Assembly (NCBI RefSeq): GCF_040958695.1
Contig: NZ_CP162599.1
Location: 716,001-780,000 of the forward strand
Reading direction: 5' to 3'
DNA length: 64,000 bases
From: Ornithinibacillus sp. 4-3
GTDB lineage: Bacteria > Bacillota > Bacilli > Bacillales > Amphibacillaceae
Both the position numbers and the translations under genes were made by a program. The first letter of the stretch is position 1. Each line of letters starts with the position of its first letter. The notes beneath the pieces were generated by a model. The model was given only the letters and a program-made list of their open reading frames with translations, had not been told where the DNA came from and searched no databases. This document shows, one piece after another, positions 34,971 through 43,128 of the stretch.

Positions 34971-35011
34971 CAACAAACTCCCGGTGATTTTTATTGCTTG
35001 GGAGTTTGTTG
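34971..35011. terminator. Bidirectional terminator
   Basis: CAACAAACTCCC (34971-34982) and GGGAGTTTGTTG (35000-35011) are exact complements between two convergent genes. A/T-rich tracts lie on both sides. Confidence 0.8.
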
Positions 35012-35030
35012 ACTTTATATGGATAGTGAG

Positions 35031-35468
35031 TTAAATTCTATGATTATCTGCGCGCCAATTTTTAATTATTTGTTTTATTTCACCTTTTGATAAATCCTCG
35101 TTTCCTGTCTTTTCTACTAAACTTACAAATTCTTCATCTGATGCAAAGCGTAATCCAATAAGTTGATTAACTGTAATTTTTTCATCGATTTTCTTTTGTG
35201 TTAACATGTAATATCGCAGTGTTTCTTCTGTTCGAATCAACCTATCTTGTAATTTAAGTGCATAAATTCGAGCAAGCATCCTAGAAATAATAGCGATAAG
35301 AAGGATGCTGAGCAAGAAGATGTGAACGAAAGTAAGGTTTTCCTGTGCCGTAGCAACAACGATATACGCAATGATAGAAAATAGCGTAATTGCACTCAAT
35401 GGAAGCCAAAAAAAATGTTGTAGTGGTGATACTGCTGTGTGATTTTCAGCAGATTGTTTCTTTTCCAA
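35031..35468 (-). CDS. DUF6526-type small membrane protein
   Basis: A 145-residue protein with two N-terminal helices (FFWLPLSAITLFSIIAYIVV and VHIFLLSILLIAIISRMLA). A soluble tail follows: YALKLQDRLIRTEETLRYYM, then LIGLRFASDEEF and KGEIKQIIKNWRADN. The layout (two helices, then a 'LQDR.IR.EE..R...L' stretch) fits the DUF6526 family. Function is unknown. A palindrome resembling metal- or persulfide-sensor operators lies in its promoter. Confidence 0.7.
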   Translation of the reverse strand: MEKKQSAENHTAVSPLQHFFWLPLSAITLFSIIAYIVVATAQENLTFVHIFLLSILLIAIISRMLARIYALKLQDRLIRTEETLRYYMLTQKKIDEKITVNQLIGLRFASDEEFVSLVEKTGNEDLSKGEIKQIIKNWRADNHRI

Positions 35469-35486
35469 TATAATCTCCTCTTTTCT

Positions 35487-35506
35487 ATATACCTATATGG
35501 GTATAT
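35487..35506. promoter_or_regulatory. Palindrome resembling CsoR/CstR-type operators
   Basis: ATATACC (35487-35493) and GGTATAT (35500-35506) flank a 6-bp centre, similar to the ATACC...GGTAT pattern known for CsoR-family sites. It is ~20 bp upstream of the DUF6526 gene. No csoR gene is visible in this window. Confidence 0.35.
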
Positions 35507-35740
35507 TATAAATGCGTTAGAAGAGAAAGTCTATGAAATGGCTTATGGATTTAACACTAAAGACAATATGTAATCCGTTATAAAACCCGATTATCATAAA
35601 GAAGTTTATTATCGCAAGCAATCAAAATGATTTGGAATTTATGTTAGAATAGTAACAAAATTTCAATTCAAAATATTTTCTTATATATAAATGAGCCAGA
35701 TTGGAAATCAATTCGTTAACAGAGAGGGGTTACTTATTTA

Positions 35741-36220
35741 TTGAAGTCTTTTTATAAATTTATGGTAGTACTGTTATTCTGTCTTTATTTAATTATCCTT
35801 TCAAAACAAATATTATTTAAATTTCTACCTCTACAAGTAATTGTAGACCATATCACTTTGAATTTTGAGGGAGAAACTTTTTGGCACAGTCATAACTTTA
35901 TTCCGTTTAAAACTATTTCTTATTATCTTTTTACTGCAGCAGATATGAATTTTAGTATACGTATTGTGAATTTAGCAGGTAATGTAATTGGTTTTATGCC
36001 GTTTGGTTTCCTGATGCCTTTGCTATCAAGGAAGTTTTTAAACTTAAAGGTCATTATTTTAGCAACTTTTTGCTTGAGTTTAGCTTTTGAGCTTATACAG
36101 CTTATATTTAGGTTCGGTAGTTTTGACGTAGATGATTTAATTCTGAATACGTTTGGAGGAGTATTAGGGTACTTATTTATTTTCTTGATTCTAAAATTTA
36201 TATTTAACAATAGAAAATAA
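35741..36220 (+). CDS. VanZ-family membrane protein
   Basis: A 159-residue protein with about four helices. The VanZ pattern is clear: SHNFIPFKTISYYLF, LAGNVIGFMPFGFLMPLLS, FELIQLIFRFGSFDVDDLIL and NTFGGVLGYLF. The start is TTG 35741 behind a GAGAGGGG site. VanZ-like proteins are linked to teicoplanin tolerance in some bacteria, but most members have no proven role. It is monocistronic. Confidence 0.88.
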   Translation: MKSFYKFMVVLLFCLYLIILSKQILFKFLPLQVIVDHITLNFEGETFWHSHNFIPFKTISYYLFTAADMNFSIRIVNLAGNVIGFMPFGFLMPLLSRKFLNLKVIILATFCLSLAFELIQLIFRFGSFDVDDLILNTFGGVLGYLFIFLILKFIFNNRK

Positions 36221-36387
36221 CGGTATGCCATTAATAGGTGAGATTGTAACAACAAATTACAGTAATAGTTGTGTGCTTAATTTTACAAAATGTAAAAAGA
36301 AAGTATTCCCCAAATCTTGTATAATGGTAATTAACTATAACAACCGGACTATAAAGTAGCACAATTTTAAAAAAAGGAAGATGTAAA

Positions 36388-36627
36388 ATGAATAAATATT
36401 TAATAGCTTTTACAATGATATTAGTCTTATTTCTTGCAGGTTGTTCTCTAATTCATGAAGCAAATTTAGCATCCCCAAATGAAGAAGCGGCAACGGAAGA
36501 GGCGGAAGGCGGTCATTATGAGTTGATATCAGTAAAAATGTCCGATAAACCAAAGTTCTCGAAGGAAGAATGGAGAGAAATCCTTAAACAGATTCAAAAT
36601 GGTGAAGTTATTTTAGAGAAGGAATAA
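36388..36627 (+). CDS. Small lipoprotein, unknown function
   Basis: A 79-residue lipoprotein: MNKYLIAFTMILVLFLAGC gives a signal with lipobox LAGC. The mature part is short and acidic (NEEAATEEAEGGHYELISVK, KEEWREILKQIQNGEVILEKE). AAGGAAG lies before the ATG. I do not recognise a family. It is followed by another lipoprotein gene 65 bp away. Confidence 0.65.
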   Translation: MNKYLIAFTMILVLFLAGCSLIHEANLASPNEEAATEEAEGGHYELISVKMSDKPKFSKEEWREILKQIQNGEVILEKE

Positions 36628-36692
36628 AAAAGAGATCAAGTATGATATTTTTTCTTTAAATCTTGAAATAGGAGAGAAAGGCAAGAGTTAAT

Positions 36693-37037
36693 ATGAAAAA
36701 AACACTTCTCATAACATTTATTGTTTTGTTAAATGTTTTACTTATTGGGTGTGGAAAGCCTGATATAGAAGGTATTGTATTAGAAGTAAATGACGATGGG
36801 GTAAAACTTGCTACAGAACTTTCTCCTGCTGAATATGAGAAAATCAAAGATGAGTCGGTTTTAGATATACAAAATGAAGATGTAAATGGTAGTACATCTC
36901 TTGGTTTGATAGATCTAAATTATGAACATACAGATAAATTCAGTAAAGGTGATGAAGTAGAAGTATGGATGGAAGGGGATATAATGACATCTTATCCTTC
37001 AAAGGCTAAAGCCAAAAAAATTTCAAAAAAATATTAA
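36693..37037 (+). CDS. DUF3221/YobA-type lipoprotein
   Basis: A 114-residue lipoprotein. The signal MKKTLLITFIVLLNVLLIGC ends in lipobox LIGC. The mature domain reads DIEGIVLEVNDDGVKLATEL and ends KGDEVEVWMEGDIMTSYPSK. An OB-like barrel with 'G.V......V...G.I..SYP.....' fits DUF3221. An AGGAGAG site precedes the ATG. The role is unknown. Confidence 0.7.
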   Translation: MKKTLLITFIVLLNVLLIGCGKPDIEGIVLEVNDDGVKLATELSPAEYEKIKDESVLDIQNEDVNGSTSLGLIDLNYEHTDKFSKGDEVEVWMEGDIMTSYPSKAKAKKISKKY

Positions 37038-37160
37038 ATTCTCCCTTGAACTGAAAAGAAAACCATTCAAGAATCATCATTATTACAATCTCCCCCATCT
37101 ATCTACAGATGAGGAAGATTGTTTTATGTTCCGATTTTTATTAAATGGAGCGGTAATATA

Positions 37161-38090
37161 TTAAATAAAGATACCAATCCAGATAGCTGTCACAAAAGCG
37201 AGTAGAAGAAGGATTTTTTCAATGCTTGTTACTTTCTCAACATCCTCGACATCCATTTTCATCATAAGATAAATACCATAAATTAGTATAACACCAGCTC
37301 CAATTGCTCCAATTGGGCGTGTAAAAGCCATCCAAACTAGTAACGTACCAACAAATATAAAATAAAGCAGTGCTGGAAGCTTGGCCCCTATTTCCCCAAA
37401 TTTATCTTCTGCCCAAACAACTGATGTACGTTTTATAGGCTGTGCTTTTCGATCGGCATGCCTATCAGGAATATGATGCACCATGACCCATGTCATACAC
37501 CATATGGCATTAATCAATGCATTTTGCCAAGCCCATATAGGTACTTGCTCAAGTAATATCCATGGTGCTGCAATTCCCAGCAATAACATTGTTGGAAATA
37601 AACTAAACCATTCGCCCACAAAAGGATAATAAGCTAATTGAAACGGTTTTAATGAATAGGAAGCTGCTCCCCAAAGACCTACAAGTGTCAAAACAGCAAA
37701 TTCTATATACCCTAAAAAGGCAAAGACAGCTGTAATAAACAGTAAGAATATGCTTATCCCAATACCTAATTGAATTAACATCCGCTCTGACATCGTTCCT
37801 GTCTGTAACACCCTACTGCCTCCAGAAAGTATACCAGGACTATGCTGATCTGTGCCAGATTGGTAATCTGCCAGATCGTTAAAAGTATGTGTCAACATTC
37901 CATGTATCAATACTGTTCCAATTAATAAGATGGAAGCAACACTGATAATCGTCAATGCTGATAAAGTATAATGAAATAAAAGTGGCAATACGGTTGATAG
38001 AATAGCTGCCACACTGGAAGATACAACTGCTATAATCCTTAATAACATACCAATTCCTTTTAAGCTAAATGCTGGCTGTGATGGAATCAT
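37161..38090 (-). CDS. UbiA-family prenyltransferase
   Basis: A 309-residue polytopic protein. The first Asp-rich motif is HTFNDLADYQSGTD (NDxxDxxxD) and the second HHIPDRHADRKA (DxxxD), both Mg-prenyl-diphosphate sites of UbiA/MenA enzymes. About eight helices fit the family. The acceptor (naphthoate, heme or another ring) cannot be inferred; no quinone or heme gene is adjacent. ATG 38090 was preferred because the ribosome site AAAAAGG overlaps the two upstream ATGs (38099, 38096). Confidence 0.85.
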   Translation of the reverse strand: MIPSQPAFSLKGIGMLLRIIAVVSSSVAAILSTVLPLLFHYTLSALTIISVASILLIGTVLIHGMLTHTFNDLADYQSGTDQHSPGILSGGSRVLQTGTMSERMLIQLGIGISIFLLFITAVFAFLGYIEFAVLTLVGLWGAASYSLKPFQLAYYPFVGEWFSLFPTMLLLGIAAPWILLEQVPIWAWQNALINAIWCMTWVMVHHIPDRHADRKAQPIKRTSVVWAEDKFGEIGAKLPALLYFIFVGTLLVWMAFTRPIGAIGAGVILIYGIYLMMKMDVEDVEKVTSIEKILLLLAFVTAIWIGIFI

Positions 38091-38412
38091 AATCATCATC
38101 CTTTTTCAATTAGATAATTTTAAATTTTCTTTTGTTATTAGCATAGTTGTAATTCCGAACATTTATACTATATTTCTGTCAATATACGCTGTAATAATAT
38201 AACTTTGACATCCCATATAAAATCTCCTTTATCTAAGGGTTATGTTGAACTACTAATAAATCTATCTGATCAAAGAAATCTCAACAGTTTGTAAATATTA
38301 AGCGAGTCGCATTGAAATGATGGAAATTTAACTTAAATTAATTAAGTGCTACACTTAATATGGCATGATGAACTTTTTAAATACATATTGATAAACTGAG
38401 GGGAGGGATAAT
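38091..38412. other. Intergenic region with an operator-like palindrome
   Basis: No gene is present. The only notable sequence is the ATTAAGTG-CTA-CACTTAAT palindrome at 38341-38359, upstream of the broken DUF418 gene. Confidence 0.4.
38341..38359. promoter_or_regulatory. Palindromic operator upstream of the DUF418 gene
   Basis: ATTAAGTG (38341-38348) and CACTTAAT (38352-38359) are perfect complements with a 3-bp centre. They lie 54 bp before the DUF418 start, a position suited to a repressor site. The regulator is not identified. Confidence 0.45.
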
Positions 38413-39642
38413 TTGAAGAATAGGATACAAGAGTCATCTCCTATTTCGACGAAGGAACGTATTGAATCATTGGACATTATTAGAGGGATAGCATTGTTCG
38501 GAATTTTATTAGTGAATATGCCATTATTTCAGTCTCCTCAATTAATTGCAGATTTATATATGATGTCACCCGAATTAAGCTCAAGTGATCAGTTTTTACG
38601 AATGCTACTTGATGTTTTTGTAGAGACGAAATTCTTTACGATATTTTCCTTTTTATTTGGTGTTGGCTTTTATATTTTTATGGAACGTGCAGTAAATAAA
38701 ACAGATCATTTTTATCGCTTATACTCACGGAGATTAATCGTGTTAGCCATCTTCGGATTCTTACATCTTTGCTTATTGTGGTATGGTGATATTCTTTTAG
38801 GATATGCGCTTGCTGGATTCTTTTTAATTTTCTTTTATAAGAGGAAGCAGAAGACGATTCTTCTTTGGTTGATGTCATTTTCAATTGCGCTGATTGGACT
38901 TTTAGTATTTGGTATTTTTGGTTCGACTGATTTAGCCACCATGGAACAGTAAATAAGTAACTTAAAAGAAGAGGGGACAGATAAAGTAGAAGAAGCGATT
39001 GATATTTATCAAAATGGTAGTTATTTAGAATGGCTATCTTATCGTTTTACCAATGAAGTAATTCCTGTTTTAATGAATACGCCAATGAATATACTAACTG
39101 CTCTATTTATGTTCTTAATAGGTTTATATGCAGTAAAACGGGGAATTTTTAGGGATTTTCCTTCTCATAAACCTTTTATAAAGCGTGTCTGGTTGATTAG
39201 TTTGTTAACTAGTATTCCGTTGAGTGCTGGCATTATTTTATTACATTTAAAAATACTTAATTTTGGCATTTTAAATGAACAGCTAATACAGTCACTTTTA
39301 ACGATAAGTGGATTGAGCCTTTCGTTCTTTTATATTTCAACGATTTTATTTTTACTAGAAAGAGAGAAATGGAAGAGAATTCTTCATCCTTTTAGTTATG
39401 TTGGCAGGATGGCATTAACAAATTATATTACCCAAACAATAATTGGGGTAGGGATATTCACTGGGTTAGGGATGTTTGGAGAAGTGAATATAGGTTTGGG
39501 GATTCTGATAAGTATTATTGTTCTTCCATTGCAAATGATACTAAGTTACTTTTGGCTAAAACATTTTCGTTTTGGTCCCCTAGAGTGGGTTTGGCGTTCA
39601 CTTACATATGGTGAATTTCAGCCTATGAAAAAACAGTTGTGA
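38413..39642 (+). pseudogene. DUF418 (YeiB-like) membrane protein gene interrupted by one in-frame stop
   Basis: The N-terminal part (IESLDIIRGIALFGILLVNM, ETKFFTIFSFLFGVGFYIFM) and the C-terminal part (FSYVGRMALTNYITQTIIGV, LKHFRFGPLEWVWRSLTYG) are the two conserved halves of a ~400-residue DUF418 protein. They lie in the same frame, separated only by TAA at 38950-38952 (ATGGAACAG-TAA-ATAAGTAAC). A CAA to TAA change would explain it. The downstream part is otherwise intact, so the loss looks recent. Suppression or a sequencing error is possible. Confidence 0.85.
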
Positions 39643-39774
39643 TGTTTAAATGAATTTATTGAAGAGAAATACTATAAGACTCTAGTAGCTACAACACGAA
39701 ATCACAGCAAAATAAGAGAAGTCTCCCTCCATTCGGTTTGCTACAATAAAAGTATAAGGAAGGGAGCGGATAGT

Positions 39775-40383
39775 ATGGGAAAAGTAATTTTAGATATTTC
39801 CATGTCACTTGATGGGTTTATTGCTGGTTTGAATGATAATCAAGAGCAACCACTTGGAGCGAACGGTGAAATAATTCATGAATGGTTATTTAGTGGTGAT
39901 CAGCCGAGTCGCTATAATGATTTTTTTAGGTTATCTAGTATCAATAAAGAGGTCTTTGACGGTTCTATTCCAGACATAGGTGCTATGGTAGTTGGGAGAA
40001 GGACATTTGATATTGTAAATGGATGGGGAGGTAGTCATCCAATTCAAGGGATACCAATTTTTATAGTGACTCATGAAGCGCCAGAAAATTATCTTGAGAA
40101 TCATACAAGCTTTACATTTGTTACAGATGGTATTAAAAGTGCTATCGAACAGGCAAATAAAGCTGCAAATGGCAAAAATATAAGTATCGGAGCGGCGAGT
40201 ATTGCTCAGCAGTGTGTACAAGCAAAGCTTCTTGATGAAATGCATCTTCACATATCACCTATTCTGCTGGGGAACGGCATTCGTTTATTTGATCAAATTG
40301 GGCAGGAGCATATTAAATTAGAAAGTAAAGAAGTTGTCGACGGATCAGATGTTGTACATGTTAAATATAAAATATTATATTGA
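39775..40383 (+). CDS. Dihydrofolate-reductase-fold (RibD C-terminal-like) protein
   Basis: A 202-residue protein starting MGKVILDISMSLDGFIAGLN. It contains GAMVVGRRTFDIVNGWGG and ends with HLHISPILLGNGIRLFDQIG. This is the YyaP/YwjB-like group of the RibD_C/DHFR superfamily, NADPH-dependent reductases of uncertain substrate. AAGGGAGCGG precedes ATG 39775. A strong terminator follows. Confidence 0.88.
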   Translation: MGKVILDISMSLDGFIAGLNDNQEQPLGANGEIIHEWLFSGDQPSRYNDFFRLSSINKEVFDGSIPDIGAMVVGRRTFDIVNGWGGSHPIQGIPIFIVTHEAPENYLENHTSFTFVTDGIKSAIEQANKAANGKNISIGAASIAQQCVQAKLLDEMHLHISPILLGNGIRLFDQIGQEHIKLESKEVVDGSDVVHVKYKILY

Positions 40384-40426
40384 AATCTTGGTATGACTTT
40401 CTCAACAAAACCTGCCATAGATTCTA

Positions 40427-40462
40427 AAACATCCAATGTTACTATGAAACATTGGATGTTTT
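40427..40462 (+). terminator. Terminator after the DHFR-fold gene
   Basis: AACATCCAATGTT (40428-40440) pairs with AACATTGGATGTT (40448-40460) across a 7-base loop, followed by TTATTTTGG. Confidence 0.85.
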
Positions 40463-40580
40463 ATTTTGGGGCATGCTGAAGTACTATACTGTACATATGA
40501 ATCACTCTATGTAAAAGTGGTAACATAGTATATATTTTAGAAATATAAATAGTCCAGTTTTACTTTTTGGAGTGATCGCA

Positions 40581-41684
40581 TTGAAAAGATGGTTACAAAA
40601 TCGAACAAAGACTCAATACTTAATAAGCGGTTTACTACTAATTGCTTTTATAGCGTCTATGATTTTTATTAATAATAATCATGAATTATATACACGTACA
40701 ATAGTTCAAATAACAGATGTGCAGGAAACTCACAGAGAATCTCAAGTAGATAGACATGGAAATCAGGATGACTTTGTAATTCAGAGCGTTACTGGAGAAA
40801 TTAAAAATGGTCCCGATAAGGGTGAACTCACTACTTTTGATAATGAATATATGCAGTCCCTGGCATTAGATTATGAATTATCAGTAGGAAATGAAATTTT
40901 TCTCGCAACAGATGGAAAGGCAACGGGAGATATCAAACGGGATAAACATTTTGTATTCGTAGCGTGGATATTTCTTATCATTCTCCTGATTGTCGGTAAA
41001 TCAAGAGGTGCACTCTCAGTCTTAAGTTTACTTGTGAATGCATTAATTCTATCTATTGCTTTGGATATTTATATACAAAACCCTAGTCTCGGCTTATCCG
41101 TCATTACATTAGTTAGTATTGTGATTTTTACTATTTTATCTTTATTAATGGCAACTGGTTTTAATGAGAAGACATATACAGCCATTCTTACCACATTGAT
41201 TGGTACAGGATTATCACTGCTTATTGCTTATTTAGCACTCCGTTTTACTGGGGAAGAAGGGCTTCGTTATGAAGAGATGGCATTCTTAACTAGAAATCCT
41301 CAGGTAGTCTTTATGGCAGGTTTATTAATCGGTTCGCTGGGAGCGGTGATGGATGTTGCAATTACGTTATCAGCTTCTATGTTTGAAATGTATGAAAAGA
41401 ATAACCGGATTAGTGTAAAAGTGTTGAAGAAGGCTGGATATGAAGTAGGGAAAGATATTATGGGAACGATGACGAATATTTTATTTTTCGTCTATGTTAG
41501 TGGATCGATTCCGATGCTGCTTATTTATTTTAAAAATGCCACGCCATTTGGTTTTACATTATCGATGAATCTATCTTTGGAATTAGCACGTGCTTTAGTA
41601 GGAGGGATTGGCATTGTATTGACCATTCCAATTGCCATCTACATTTCTATTTTCTTTATTCGTAGAAAGCAGGTGAAATCATGA
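40581..41684 (+). CDS. YibE/F-family membrane protein, first of a pair
   Basis: About 367 residues: an N-terminal helix (YLISGLLLIAFIASMIFI), an extracytoplasmic domain to ~residue 120, then about seven helices with the YibE/F core (GSLGAVMDVAITLSASMFEM, KAGYEVGKDIMGTMTNILFF). TTG 40581 has a GGAGTG site 8 bp upstream; GTG 40572 overlaps that site. It overlaps the next gene by 4 bp. Function is unknown; these two-gene units are common in Firmicutes. Confidence 0.88.
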   Translation: MKRWLQNRTKTQYLISGLLLIAFIASMIFINNNHELYTRTIVQITDVQETHRESQVDRHGNQDDFVIQSVTGEIKNGPDKGELTTFDNEYMQSLALDYELSVGNEIFLATDGKATGDIKRDKHFVFVAWIFLIILLIVGKSRGALSVLSLLVNALILSIALDIYIQNPSLGLSVITLVSIVIFTILSLLMATGFNEKTYTAILTTLIGTGLSLLIAYLALRFTGEEGLRYEEMAFLTRNPQVVFMAGLLIGSLGAVMDVAITLSASMFEMYEKNNRISVKVLKKAGYEVGKDIMGTMTNILFFVYVSGSIPMLLIYFKNATPFGFTLSMNLSLELARALVGGIGIVLTIPIAIYISIFFIRRKQVKS

Positions 41685-42478
41685 ATGTACTAATCGTGCT
41701 AGCAGTTATATTGTTTGCATTAATGGCTTGGGTTGGAGGGATGAAGGGTGTACGATCTTTTATTGCACTTTTTATCAATTTTATCATTGTACTCATGGCT
41801 GTCTTTGTGATGAATGATCCTTCAGGAAATCCTATTATTATTGCATTAATCGCATGTGGATTTATTAGTGCAGTCAGCCTGTTTTTCATTAATCGATTTA
41901 ATAATAAAACGATGCTCGCCTTTTTGGCGACTATTGCGACGATGGTTATTCTAATTTTCTTTATTATTATTTTAACGGAGCAGTCGATGATTTATGGGCT
42001 TGGTGAAGAGGAATCTGGAGAGATAACGACCTTTAATGTCCATATTGGGCTTAATTTTGTTCAGATTGCTACAGCAGTGATTATTATGAGTACAATTGGA
42101 GCAATTGTTGATACTGCTATTTCAATAACTTCACCATTACGGGAAATACATGAACAAAACCCTGAAATTTCTAAAAAAGATTTATTCTTAGCAGGAATAA
42201 ATATTGGTAGAGATATTCTTGGAACAAGTACGAATACTTTATTCTTTGCCTTTTTTGGCGGTTATATGGGATTGTTGATTTGGTTTAAGGATTTAGATTA
42301 TTCGATAGGGGATATCATTAATGCCAAAGTATTTAATGATGAAATGCTGACGATTTTTATTTCTGGTATTGGAATTGCCCTCGTTATCCCTATCGCATCA
42401 CTGATGAGTGCTTATTATTTGAAACGGAAAAAGAAAAAGGAAGCTTCCAATGAAAACGAACAGATAGAACAAAATTAG
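41681..42478 (+). CDS. YibE/F-family membrane protein, second of a pair
   Basis: A 265-residue membrane protein paralogous to the preceding one. It lacks the extracytoplasmic domain but carries the same core (GAIVDTAISITSPLREIHEQ, AGINIGRDILGTSTNTLFF). The start codon overlaps the upstream stop (ATGA), so the two are translationally coupled and probably form one complex. The C-terminus is charged (RKKKKKEASNENEQIEQN). Confidence 0.87.
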   Translation: MNVLIVLAVILFALMAWVGGMKGVRSFIALFINFIIVLMAVFVMNDPSGNPIIIALIACGFISAVSLFFINRFNNKTMLAFLATIATMVILIFFIIILTEQSMIYGLGEEESGEITTFNVHIGLNFVQIATAVIIMSTIGAIVDTAISITSPLREIHEQNPEISKKDLFLAGINIGRDILGTSTNTLFFAFFGGYMGLLIWFKDLDYSIGDIINAKVFNDEMLTIFISGIGIALVIPIASLMSAYYLKRKKKKEASNENEQIEQN

Positions 42479-42580
42479 CAAGTACAAGAAATCTGAATGG
42501 GCTTAATATGATAAGTCTATTTGGATTTTCTATATGATAAACTGTTGTATAAAGATCCGTCTAAAAAAGGAGAGATATTT

Positions 42581-43117
42581 GTGGATATTGGAAAAGAATA
42601 TTTGAAGGTAATACAAGCAAGATTTGCAGATGTAAAAAATCTTGGTGATAAAACAATAACCCAACTATCAGAGCAGGATGTACATTGGAAATTAAATGAG
42701 GCATCCAACAGCATCGCGATTATTGTAAAGCATATGAGTGGCAACATGATATCTAGATGGTCCGATTTTTTAACATCAGACGGGGAGAAGCCTTTTAGGA
42801 ATCGTGATCAGGAATTCGAGGATGATATATCTTCCAAGCAGGAAATGATCACACTTTGGGAAAAAGGCTGGAACATATTTTTTGATACATTAAGTGGTTT
42901 AGAAAGTTCGGATCTCCTAAAAAACATCACCATTCGTGGAGAGCAACATACCGTGTTAGAAGCGATCGAGAGACAAATGGCTCATTATGCTAGTCATGTT
43001 GGTCAAATGGTGTATATCGGTAAGCAATTAAAAGATGAAGATTGGCAAACTCTTAGTATTGCGAAAGGGAAGTCAGAAGCATATTTACAGGAGAAGTTGA
43101 AAGAGCATAGGTCTTAA
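42581..43117 (+). CDS. DinB-like DUF1572-family protein
   Basis: A 178-residue four-helix-bundle protein starting (V/M)DIGKEYLKVIQARFADVKN. It has the DinB-type metal residues in IAIIVKHMSGN and AHYASHVGQMVYI. Some relatives are bacillithiol-dependent transferases; this subgroup is uncharacterised. GTG 42581 follows AAAGGAGAG and matches the family N-terminus, whereas TTG 42521 adds an unrelated tail with no ribosome site. An IS1182-family element begins 30 bp after the stop. Confidence 0.85.
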   Translation: MDIGKEYLKVIQARFADVKNLGDKTITQLSEQDVHWKLNEASNSIAIIVKHMSGNMISRWSDFLTSDGEKPFRNRDQEFEDDISSKQEMITLWEKGWNIFFDTLSGLESSDLLKNITIRGEQHTVLEAIERQMAHYASHVGQMVYIGKQLKDEDWQTLSIAKGKSEAYLQEKLKEHRS

Positions 43118-43128
43118 AAAGAATTTTC

